Shown here piece after piece: positions 13,029-25,000 of a DNA stretch of 64,000 nt; positions within the stretch are counted from its first letter, which is position 1, and each line of letters opens with the position of its first letter. The notes below the pieces were generated by a model. It had not been told where the DNA came from, ran no database searches, and saw nothing but the letters and a program-made list of their open reading frames with translations. Made by a program: the position numbers and the translations under genes. The DNA lies in the NCBI GenBank assembly GCA_013339895.1, contig JABACO010000016.1:4111767-4175766 (forward strand). The letters run 5' to 3'. This DNA is from Ephydatia muelleri. Its lineage: Eukaryota > Porifera > Demospongiae > Spongillida > Spongillidae.

Positions 13029-16000
13029 CTGTTGAAGATAAGATAATATACCATAATTGTGAAGCAGATAAATATTCAAGGCGGATTGCAGTGCAGTCCT
13101 TTGTTTCATTATAATGAGATATTTCCCACATTCCTTTCTATTGCAACGCTCTCAGAATACGAAATCTTTTTGTTCTGAGAAAAGACTTATAGTGTCAAAC
13201 AAAAACATGGCTGATTTGTGGAGCAGAGATCGATGTAGGTTCAGGGGTCATTATAATGGTCGGACATCGGACATTTGGCAGTCCAATTGTGCCCAATGTC
13301 CGATCAAATTGATATATGATGTCCGATCAATATTTGTAATGCTTATTTGGTGAAGGAACACAAACGCAAAGGATTGGATGTGCGCTGTGAAGAAAACGAA
13401 GACGTGGATGAGGAAGCTGGATGTAGTAAGGATGTGAAGAAAAGGCAGGTGTCGAAGAGTACGTTTGACAATTGGCAACAAAAATACGAAAAAGAGCACT
13501 AAATGCAGGCCTGGCTTTCGTTGCAAATTGGATAAACGTACAAACCTGGTGGTATATTTGTATTGCAATGTATGTCGCATGTACGAGGAGCGTATTCGAT
13601 CAATGAAAAACTACACTATAGATACATGTAAGCAGTCAACAGTGTATAGACCAGTAGGACCCATTTGAAACTTTCCCCTGCATGCATGGCTGATTGTCTT
13701 CCTTCACTATGTATCCATAAATTCCTCTGATTCAGACATTTCACCTTCAATTGTATCATCCTCTATATCAGCCAAGGTAATGTTAGGTACATCTAGATCT
13801 GGCACAACTTCACTATGGCGCTTGCAAAAGAATTGGGCATTAGCATTGGGTAAGCACATTGCTGTGCATTGCTGGCCCTTTCTTTTTCCACTCTTAAATA
13901 CAGCAGTGCACTGTTGTTTCGCAATTCTCTCTTGAGCTCTTTGTACCTTTTGCTCTTCTCTAGCTTTCGCTTTTTGTTCAGCTTCTTGCTTCTTCTGTTC
14001 CTAAAGTGCATCTTCCTCTTTCATCATACGGATCCATTCATCAGCTGTTGCATGTTGTGCACCAGCTGCCCTAATGATTCCTGCTCTTCTTGGTTCATCT
14101 TCTGTTGCATTCTTCTTTCCCACTTGTTCTGGATGGAGTTGTTCCACTACCTTTAAGGCACACAGGGCTCATTTCAGCTCTCTGTTTTCTATCTGTAACT
14201 TCTCCACCTGTGAAAGGCCATGCTTATGCAGATCTAAGCGTCTTTTTGGTGCACCGAGTACTGCTGGAAGTGTTGGGGTGCTTGATACACCAAATGAAGT
14301 CAGGTGTGCAGTTGGATCACATGCTGCAGCTCTAACTGCCAAATTAGGGGAAAGCTTTTCCTTTAGGCACTGCACACATGGGTCACCGGTTCAACAAACC
14401 AAAAAGTTAGCAATCTCACACGCAACAAGTGACATCCATAAAGCTGCAATGATTCGGTTGCAAGTTGATTCAGCTAAAGCAAAAGGCGAAACTACTGCCA
14501 TGCTATCGCCTATTTCAATGCTCGATGACAAGATGTGGCGCAAAAATTAAGCGGAAGTTTGACGTGTGCTACTTAATGGCAAAGGAAAACATCCCTTTTG
14601 TTACATATCCAGCCTTGCTAGAATTGGAGGCACGGCATAGCGTTAACTTAGGGTTCGCGTATAGTACACCTGTTTCTGCGCAGTCTTTTACAAGCTACGT
14701 TGTTCAAACGCTTCGTGCAGCCTTTGTGGACAAACTCTCCATGCAGTCCCATTTTTTTTAGCTTTTTAATGGATGGAACGACAGATGCGAGAAATTTAGA
14801 GGATGAACTGGTTGTGATAACTTATAGTTTCAAGAATGACAGCACTAAAGAAATGACTACTAATGCTCGCTATTGGTCAATCCACAATCCTGAAAGAGCC
14901 GATGCAGGTGGTCTTCTGCTGTGCATCAAAGATACTTTTAAGCCTCTAGGTGTTTCAGACCTATTAGACAAGGCTAGTGTGTTAGGAGTACAAAACATGC
15001 CAGTTCTGGTAGGAGGTAGCTCAGATGATGCTTCAGTCAACATGTCAGAATTCAATGATGTGAGAGGACAACTACAGAAAGCTTTGCCATGGCTGTTTTG
15101 GTCCTGGTGTTTTGCTCACAGATGAGAAATAGCTTGCAAGGATGCCTTTGTGAGTCCTCTTTTCAAAGATGTTGAAGAGATGCTACTTCGTTTGTATTAC
15201 ATTAACGAAAAATCTCCAAAGAAATCAAGAGATCTTGCTAGCATTGTTGAGAACCTAAGGAATGTCTTTGAATTCCCTACCAAAGGAGGTAATCTACCTA
15301 AACGATGCAGTGGAACCAAGTGTATCTCACACAAAAGGGAGGCTCTGTAGCGCATTGTAGACAGGTATGGAACCTACATTTGTCATTAAGTTGCCTTAGC
15401 AGATGACACGTCCATTAAATCAGTTGATAGAGCCAAGTTAGGGGGTTATCTGCGTAAGTGGAAGAGGCCGAAGATGTTGATAAGCTGTGCAATGTATGCT
15501 GCCACTTTGTTTGACACTACAGAGTGCTGAAGCAGACATTGTTAGAGTGCTCCCGGGTCTAATGACGAGCCGGGTATTAAGACGAATTTTGAACAGATTT
15601 TTTAAAATAAAATAAAGGGTGCGTTTTAAGATGAAATAAAGGATTTTGTATTGTCCTCACATGTCTCTTCAACGTGTGGAATGAAAAGTGGCTTCGATTG
15701 GACCTTCCGTTGGGAAGTTACGAATCGATATGTTGCACCCACTTTGTGAAATGTTTTCTAAAAACCGTCACGTTTGCTCACACAACATCTTTTTCAAAAA
15801 TGCAGGGCGGAAAACTTCCCGATAGTGCCTGTGACCTGTATTAATATAAATAAACTGCGATGCTGATCGTTCTGGAGCTCACGGTACTCGAAAGGTCACC
15901 ATTACCTCTCAATTCGTTACGATCGATTTTTATGTTTGCGTAACGTTTTAGCGCAAACGATGTTTATATCTAAGCTTTGTGATATGTTAAAAAGCATGCC

Positions 16001-19000
16001 CAAGAGTGTGGTTACTTTCAGCCTGGATGCATGCAAATCTAGGTAGCTGTATACCAAAATGTACGACCCTGTAGAGACGCACTTCATTATAGAGCGATAT
16101 GAATTTCACAATCGGCCACAACAGAATCCGTATAAATGATACCATAATTTTCCAGGGCTGCCGATTGCATTGCGAAAATCACTTTCTGTGGCACAAGCAT
16201 GTGATTCCAGATTGGCAATCTGCAATCATGTGCTTGTGTCTCACAGAAATCCACATGTCATCGCAGGGCCATAGGTTAAAGCGAAATCCAGCATTGATTC
16301 GCAATGCGATACAGAGAATTAGCAAGGGTCATAGCCTAAACTCTGTTGCAAAGGCTGCTGGTATACCTGAAGCATCATTGAGGTGTTACAACTCAAAGCC
16401 AGAAATGATTGACCGCCCTATTGGCCCCAAGACATTGCTAACAGATGAAGAGGAATTAGGCTTGGCTACTGCAGCTCTGTGGTTAAAGGAACGAGGTCTC
16501 CCTCTTATGCCTTGCAATTGAAATGCTCTGCCAAAGAGTTAGTAGAAGCAAGAGGTTGTTCTTTTAAAGCAAAGAATGGTATCCCTAGTGACGAATGGTT
16601 TCAAGCTTTTATTGAACGGATGTCTTTGAAACATGGCATAAATTTAACACTCTGAACGCCTAATGTTTTGTCTCGCTTGAGGGCTGCAGCTGGTAATGAG
16701 GAAAACATCACCCATTATTATCAACTACTGCAGCAGATAGTGCATGACTATCACATCGATGTATGCAGTAACATAGGCAATCTCGATGAAACGTTCATAC
16801 GTTTTGATCTCAAAAGTAGAAAAGTGATTGCAGAACGTAATGCAAAGTCAGTGTACCAACTTTCAAGCATTGTTGGAGACCAACTTGAGCATATTACTGT
16901 TGTGGCATTTGTCACCACTAATGGTGAGTGCTTTTCTCCTTTGTTTATTTTCAAAGGCAGTGCTGGAATATCGCGAGCTATAGTAAAGAATGTGAAAGAA
17001 TTTGATGGAAATGCTCAAGTATGTGTGACACCCAATGGCTGGATTGACGACAATTCGTTTGTACAAGCTATGTGCATCTTTTTACATCAGCTGCATGTAA
17101 AGCGACAATTTGAGCAACACGGATGGTTTCTGCTTTGTCTTGATGGTCACAGCAGCCACAAGCAACTTGAGGATTGCTAAACTTTGTCGTGAATACAAGG
17201 TTGAGTTGCTGGTCCTACCTCCCCACTGCAGTCATATAGTTCAGCCATTAGACTTGAGCTGTTTCAGTGTCTTGAAGAAAGGAATCCAAAAGGCTTTCTC
17301 TGATGCCCTTAGTGCTTCTCAAGTAGTAATGCGCAGTGATGTGCCATTGATAATCAAAAATGCTTGGCAAACTGCATTCAGTCCTGAAAACATAAATGGA
17401 GCATTTAAGGCAGCTGGCATTTCTCCTTTAACTGGTATTTGTATCTATATATATGTATAAATTTATGTACATGTATCTATGTATCTATCTATGTATCTAT
17501 CTTACATTTATCTATCCTACTACCGTAATCAATGAATTTTGCGCTGTTGTTACAGATGTAGCCATAGATCTATCCTGTCAAAGCTGTTTGTAACAGCTGA
17601 TGAATTAACTCTGTTTAACATGCCTTAGATTCGTCAGTCGATGCCAATAACACGGAGTTGGATAAATTACTATAATCGAAGTTTTACTTTGCTGGTTACA
17701 GCTGCCGTTTTATGTTTCAGTTTAAAACGGATATGGTGACTTCTGTAATAGATGAAAAAATTTCTCATGTAGATGATGTATTTCCATATCTTGAAGGCAG
17801 GGTTGGTGACACATCAAATGTAGATGTTAATGTGCTTCTCAGTCGTTTCAAAAACACAGACAACACTGTTAGTGTTTTTATTGTTAGTGAGTATGCAGCT
17901 ACACAATTTGCTGTGCGTTGTGGTCCAAACTTTGTGCAGTCATTAGTTGCAAGTACTGGAGCACAAGACAATCCTGCTTTATGTTGGTTGGCTTCTAGAA
18001 CTGTGTCAATTGCCCATGGTGGTTTTTCATATAAAGTGTCACAGAATGCTGTCGATATTTTGAAGTGGGAACAATCTAAATATGCGCGCATTCGCCACAA
18101 TAAGCGGACTAGACCCCCACTCAGCAAAACTTCTATATATTTTTCTAAGAAAATAACTTCTCTCTTTTATAGTTACTCACAGAACGGTAAGTGATACGGG
18201 GTCATTCCTGGTTGAAAAAAAAAAGGCGTCATGTAAGCCCGTGCGGATACATGTGGACATAGGTCGAAATTCATCTTAATTAGCGGGAGCACTCTATGTG
18301 TATCAAAAACACATTAAAATCAGTTGCAGCTTTCACCTTGCTGTTGCAGAAAGACCCGAAAGATTGGTCCATGGTTCAGCTAGTGAGAAGCAGGCTGAAG
18401 GATGGCAGTGGTGATGATACTGATCAGAAGGAGTATCAGGGAGTTGTTGTTCAGAATTGTGAAGCAAGCTTAGAATCAAAAGGTGATGTGCTAGCTGATG
18501 TTCAGAGGCTTGATAGGTGCATGAAAGAACGACTTGACTGGTCTGACACAGAAATGTTGAGGGCAATTCTAGTCTTTATTGATACTGAGAATTGGCAGCA
18601 TTCTGATGTTGTGTGAGCTGGTGTTTAGCCTTCCATTCACCACATTCCAGATTAAAAGTCAAGACCAAAATCAGGACCAGTCTACAAACCACCCCATTGC
18701 ATGATTTGTTAGAAATACATGTTGAAGGGCCTCCCCTTTCTGACTTCAATGCTGACATAGCTGTGACCAAGTGGTAGGGAAGAATACTAGTCGGAGGTTA
18801 ACCAGAGTGCAAGAAAAGATTACAAGCCTCGACATGAACCAGGAACAAGCACTTCAACAGCTGCAGATGTAGATATCAATGAGGGGGATTCTGAGACTTT
18901 GACGTTAGATGAATGGGATAACTGGTTTGATTAAAAGGCACACTATGTCAGTGTATAACATGTTTTGTGAAGCACAGTAATCATCAGAAGGTGTCATGTT

Positions 19001-22000
19001 GTGCATGTCCTACCACATTTGTCTGATGTCCTATCAAAATATAGTGTGGTCTGACATTTGTCCTAACGCTTGAGAAAAATTATTATTACCCCTGTAGGTT
19101 GTACAGTTAGTAGAAGGTTGAAGTGTCCGTGTTAAACAGAAAGACAGAAATTTTGAGGGAAGGATATTTAGTAAACTATTGATGCAGATTGGTTTAATAG
19201 ACAAATAGTCGAGATCATGCAAATTATTTTAAGCAGCCATGAACTGAAGAGGCACAGACAAGCGGTGCTGAGGCTGAGAATGAAGTTCAACACAGCATAT
19301 ATTGTAGCCAAACAACTACCCTTCAAAAGTATGAGAAGGTATGTGACCTTGAGGTTTGATATGGAGTGCAACTGGTTTGGTACTACCTATGGACACTGAA
19401 ATGCTGCAAATAGTCCTTATACACTGTTAGCGCACTATAATATAGGCACATTCTATTGTTACAAGTGCATGTAGGGGGGGTGGTATGTGGCCATACTAAC
19501 AATAATGGAAGATACATGCATATGCATACATGCAACAAGGGCCCAATCTTAATTGTCCGCTAACATGGCCATCCTAAAAACATCGCAGCTTTTGCTACAT
19601 GTACTGACGGACATACATGTAACACTGTACAAAGCACTATTCTTACATGCAAACATTGCATAATGAACCAGCGCAAAACACTTATCAGTGATAAAAGCAT
19701 AACAGTACAAACTGCCTGTGAAGCTACAGTTATGATGTGAAAAATTAAAAGAATGCTGCTTATGAGAAAAGCAAAACACCTGACTGCAAAGAGGAAAGTG
19801 CAAATGAATCATTCAGAAGAAACAGTGGCTGCATAGTATAGCAAAGAGCAGGGAGGAGATTCACCAATCTGTGGTAGGCAAGGCTGCTAGAGCTGGCTTC
19901 CATGAGTTGGACCACAAAGCACCTGAATCTACATGCAAGAGAGGTTTAACAGGTAAGGAAGTTGTTAGCGACCAACAAGTTTGAAATGATGAATTTCTTT
20001 GTGTGCATGAATGCAATGATGTATTTTCTGGGAGGTTTGCCTCCTGATATTGACCAAGACAAAATCAGGGAACATTTCGTGCGAGATGGACCAATTTCTG
20101 TTGATTGGCCGCATAAGGCTGAATCCCAAGTGCACTTCCTGCCGAAAGGGTATGCATTTCTCCTATGACAGCAGTCTGCCATCATCTAGTGCAGAAACCA
20201 CACTCTCATCTAGTAATGATGATTCCTCAGCTGATGGTAAGCTAATTATAAGTCACAGCTAGTTTGCAAGTGGCATCTGGTGGTGCAGATCAGCAAGTCA
20301 TAACTAGGGCCATTCTAAGCCTCATGATCTCTTTAATGTTAATGAGACAGGCATGTACTACTACAGGCAAGCTGTACATTTCTTAAGACACCACATATAC
20401 AGCTGTAGCCGTGGATTAAATTCTGCTATCTCAGCTACATGTAGATTGTGCCATCACGGAGCCAAGAAATCAAACTCCATACTTCAGCAATCAACACCAA
20501 GGCAAGACCAATAATCTCAATGCACTTGAGAGTAACCATTGTATCTTCATGAAGGTTTTTACAGATTGGCCAAGGCCGATAATGAACAGTCTGATAACCA
20601 GAAATGGAATTGTCTGATGTTGCTAGAAAATGCACATTCATAGTGTAGCTGACGTGGTTCATAATGAAGTGGTGAGCTTCAAGTGCCTACTTTTCCTTCC
20701 CACAAACTGCATCTCATTAGTTTAGCCAGTCAATCTGAAGAAGACTCCCAGGTGGGAATGCCTTTTTGAAGCTATAAGCATTACAAGATTAGCGTTCATT
20801 TTGGTTTGGATTAGTAAAGCATTACTATTTTGGTAAGTATGTCCAAATAGCTTCCAACCAAACGACTTTGTTTTATAATCCACATAATGAAGGTAGGGAG
20901 GATATACATGTTTCTGTCGGTTGAGCATAGCGAACTAGACAGAAACTTAGCTCCCTCCCAATTGGGATTGGCTGTATAGCATGTGGCATGGTCAAGTGGT
21001 TGGGGTTTATAATGAGGTTGTGCACATCTGAATTGTCAACCTAAGTGTTGTGCACGTGCTGCAAACTTCTCAAAAGATGTCTAGCGGAGAGGCAGAGAGT
21101 GCTGCACCAATCGCAACAACTGAAGCAGCAGCTAATGATGTCGCCCAGATTCTCAAAGGGATCCAGAGGATGCAAAAAGAGCTGTGTAGCGTTTGTCAGG
21201 AGCAGGAGGAGCCTGATGTTGCAGATCAAGAGGAATGCCAGAAATGAGAGCACCTTTAGGTGGAGAGAAAATGAGTTCCAGTATTGGTTGGATGCGGAGG
21301 TGGCATGGCACCAGCATCGTTGATCGAAAGGGTTGAAACAACTTCGACCTGCTCCAAGGAGCTTCTTGATTGGCCAGTGAAGGATCTGCACAAAGGTGGT
21401 GTATTCACAGTGAGAGCTTTGCCTCTGCTGAGTAATCTGGAAGACCCTGAGCTCCGAAGGCTAGCCCAGGCACTACCAGTAACGGTGCTAAGCAGTAGGG
21501 CTGACAACACCACAAAGAAGTACTTATGTGCCTACCAGCAATGGAAGACCTGGGCCAATGCAAGACAAGGAGTACCTAGCATCCCAGTACAGAAGATTCA
21601 TCTGGTGCTGTACATTCAGCACCTCAAGTGAGTCCACAGAGTCTAGGGCTGCAGTGAGAAGGTAGTGCATGCTCTGTCATGGTTGCATGGGACGGCGGAG
21701 CTCCAGCCTTTGTGTGAGTCAACCTTAGTTAAGTCTACCTTAGAAGGTTTGAGGCGTCGTGAGAGCCCAGACCTACGGGCATGCGCATTAAAGAACTGTA
21801 TGTGTATATAAGTGTATTGATTGTATAATTATGGGGTGCTTCGGGAATTTGAGTGAACTACTGGACGTGGGCATCTCATGGAGCGTTGAGTCAGTTCTCG
21901 TGGCTTCCATTGTGCAGTGACAGAATGGGAGCTACCAACCAGCTCTGTCACATATATGGTGGCAGCGGTGGGATATTGTAAGTCGCGATGGTTTTTGTCC

Positions 22001-25000
22001 GATGCCCGTGCTGTTGTGGATGACAACGCATTCAGGAAAAAGTTACAAGCAACCTAGAATGGAAGAAATGCAAGGTATGTTAAAATTACTTGTCGAGGAC
22101 TGTAGGAGGAGAGAAGTTGCGGCGGAAAGGCTGAAAAGAGAGGCGAGAGCGTGAGACGGGAAAACAGATGGAGGAGTTGCGAGGACACCTGGAATCCCTT
22201 ATGAAGGTGGTGGCAGATTCACATCGCAAACCCAAGGGTGTAAGTCACAAGCGGGAATTGAGTGTGAAATTGGTGCTGCTAACCCAAAAAGATGATATAG
22301 AAGCGTATCTCGTAACCTTTGAGCGCATTATGGCAGCTCACCAGGTTGAGAAGGACTGCTGGCCGCAGTACTTGGCTCCGCAACTAACAGGGCGGGCCCA
22401 ATTGACATTCGCTGTTCTACCTGTGGACTGACTCAGGCAACTACGATGCAATTAAGTTGGCCATTCTGCAGCATTACGATATTACAGAGGAGGCGTACAG
22501 AAGACGCTTTCGTAACGCTGTGAGAGGGAGTGGAGAGACCAACAGGGAGCTCGCAGTGAGGCTCATGGACCTGCTGTGGAAATGGCTGAAGGAGTGCAAT
22601 TCAGTGCTCACTAAGAATCGGAGATCTGTCATGGAGCTGTAAGGCTCTGAATTTTTAATTAGCCATACATTTTAGCGCAAGCGTTACATTTCTATTGCGC
22701 ATACAGGAAATTTTATAATGTACGCGTTTGGTCCTTTTTGCTGCAACGTCCCATATGATGAATTTCTTTTTTTAAACATACATGTATGTGTTAGGTCCTA
22801 TTTTGTGGACTAATTATATAAACATGTGCATACCAAATTACCTTCACACGATCACCACCGAGACTAGGTTGATAGCTTGAACGACCTGCAGACAAGAAAT
22901 AATGAACACGCACTTAACATGCAACATTCCATGCCACAGACATTCAGAAATTATGCTTTGGCGTTTACAGTTTATTATAAAATAATGGTTGCAATAAGTA
23001 GACAACGTAATGCTTAATGCTACTTATTCACATAGCACCAACTGTTTATGAAAGTGGTGCATTCTAATTAATACCTGATTACATTTTGAAATGTTTGCAA
23101 CACTACTGTGTAATGCACAAAAACAATGAGGTCTCTAACTTCTGATATGGAGGCGGATTGCTACATAATCTGTGTGTGAGTTGCTCAAATGTGTACACAA
23201 TAGCAAATAAGTATTAGCAGCATCACCTGAAAAGAAAAAAAAAACAAAAACAAAAAACAAAAAACAAAACAAAACAAAAAAACTGGGCCACTGGTTTGGA
23301 AAACAATCTTACAATACAATACTTTGTCGTTAACCATACATGTAAATCTGTTAACTCCAGTTAACATTTTTGAACCGTAGATAAGGTTTTTCCTTTCTTC
23401 CATTTCATAAATATTCTAAACATCTTTTGAAATACATGTATAGCTACAAAAATTGGGTTGTGCTTAGCAGTCACTTGGGTACAAGCGAACTGTACACTTT
23501 TATGGAACATGTAACAAACTTTGAAGAGGTCCCAACTTCGATTCATTTCATTTACAAAACAGAATGTTAAACTGGCTAAACGTCCCTGTTTTATAGACCA
23601 AAGCGATTCTAATACATGGACAAAGTCTTACAAATGCTGTGGTTTTGTGCCCCGACTCCCTCATGCTTGTAAACTATAAGTAATGGCTAAGCACTTAAAA
23701 ATTGGTGTTGCTGTTACAGCTCGTGTGGACAAGGTCTTCGGCCATCGCGCTGCAGCACCACGCTATGGATAGAGGTAGATTGCAAAAATAGATAGTTTTT
23801 CCCCTACTTGCAACAAGTATAAGGACTTTGCTTCTCGTTCACTAGTAATTATTGAATCGGAAATCAGACATGTCAACACAGGGTAATAGCGCTAGCAGTG
23901 ATGGTGTGCAGAATGCAAATGAAAGGAATGCTTAAGTCAAATAGATGCTGTGGATGGAAGTGTCGATGAAGTGGATGCTGAATGTGTGAATGAAGTGATG
24001 CGAACAAAATAAATGATGTTAATTTTGAAATGGGTGCTGAACCTGTGGTGATGGAGTTGATGGTATAAATGATAAAGTGGATGCTTCCACATTGGTTTTG
24101 ACACATTTTTGCTTTGTAATGAAGTGCAATGGTTGTTGTATGTTGTAACTGAGGATACTTGGCCTGCACCTTGATTGAACGCAGCTATTTTGTGGTCAGA
24201 TAATGTGGATCCCCAAAATCGAACGGTTGGTGATTACTTACGCTTTCCATCGCAAATGGTTGATGACATGATGAAATGGAGTTCTGAAGCAATGCCAAAA
24301 GGAAAGAAAGCTATGACTGATAGAGTTTAGGAAGTTGCTGGGAATCATGTTTTTACTTAGCAGAACAACCATCAGTCACCAGGAACAGATTAATGTACCA
24401 AAGGCTGAATTATGAAGACCATCAAATCACAGCAAAAATATGTCGTTAATGGAAGACCACATGAGGAAAGATGTGATGACAAACAGCACACTATAGTAAC
24501 TGCTGTGGTCATGAGACTTCAGTGTTATTATGTCAGCATTCAAAATGTTTTACTATAAATCTGTAGTTTGTATTACTTGTAAAGTGAACAAGCAAAAATG
24601 GTTGGCATGGTGCAGCAACAACTCCTTTGCTGATGATTTCATATGAACCCATTGCCGGTACATGTGGATGTATATATATTTCCCTTCATAAACATTGCAT
24701 CATTATCCTACTTCTAATATTAATTTGGTACTGTGTATGATGGCCTCTTTGAAATAAAACACTTGGAAAAAATATCTGCCCAGTTCATTAACCCCTATGG
24801 CATAAGTAGTAAGGTGATTTGATTGATAGAATGTGTATTACTACGATAATCTGATTTAAAATAAAACAAGTTGGGCAAAGGGCAATCACGCAACAGACAT
24901 GAAATATTTCTATAGATCTCAGCCCCCGCAATTAAATTTGGTATCCATGATGCTATGTGAGGCACAGGTATAGACTTGAGGCCGCCACAACCTCTGTAAG

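Larger units (their letters stand above)
13360..18935 (+). mobile_element. hAT-family transposon (ZNF862/DUF4371-like), broken by two insertions
   Basis: Four blocks read in order on the plus strand. First, 13360-13650 holds an N-terminal region and a zinc-finger-like LYCNVCRMYEERI. Second, 14390-15350 holds SHATSDIHKAAM, the hAT catalytic region start FLMDGTTDARNLEDELVVI and CFAHR. Third, about 15360-15543 continues the core. Fourth, 18297-18900 holds KDPKDWSMVQLVRSRLK and then, in other frames, the dimerisation-type LLEIHVEGPPLSDFNADIAV. The frame is broken several times, for example by stops near 15125 and 15350. A pogo element sits at 15545-18294 and a minus-strand fragment at about 13650-14385. 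I could not fix the terminal inverted repeats. Confidence 0.7.

Noticed and set aside
16099-18194. Plus-strand frames that could be annotated as host CENP-B-like genes
   Set aside because: They lie between matched TIRs with TA duplication and are frameshifted, so they are parts of a pogo transposon.
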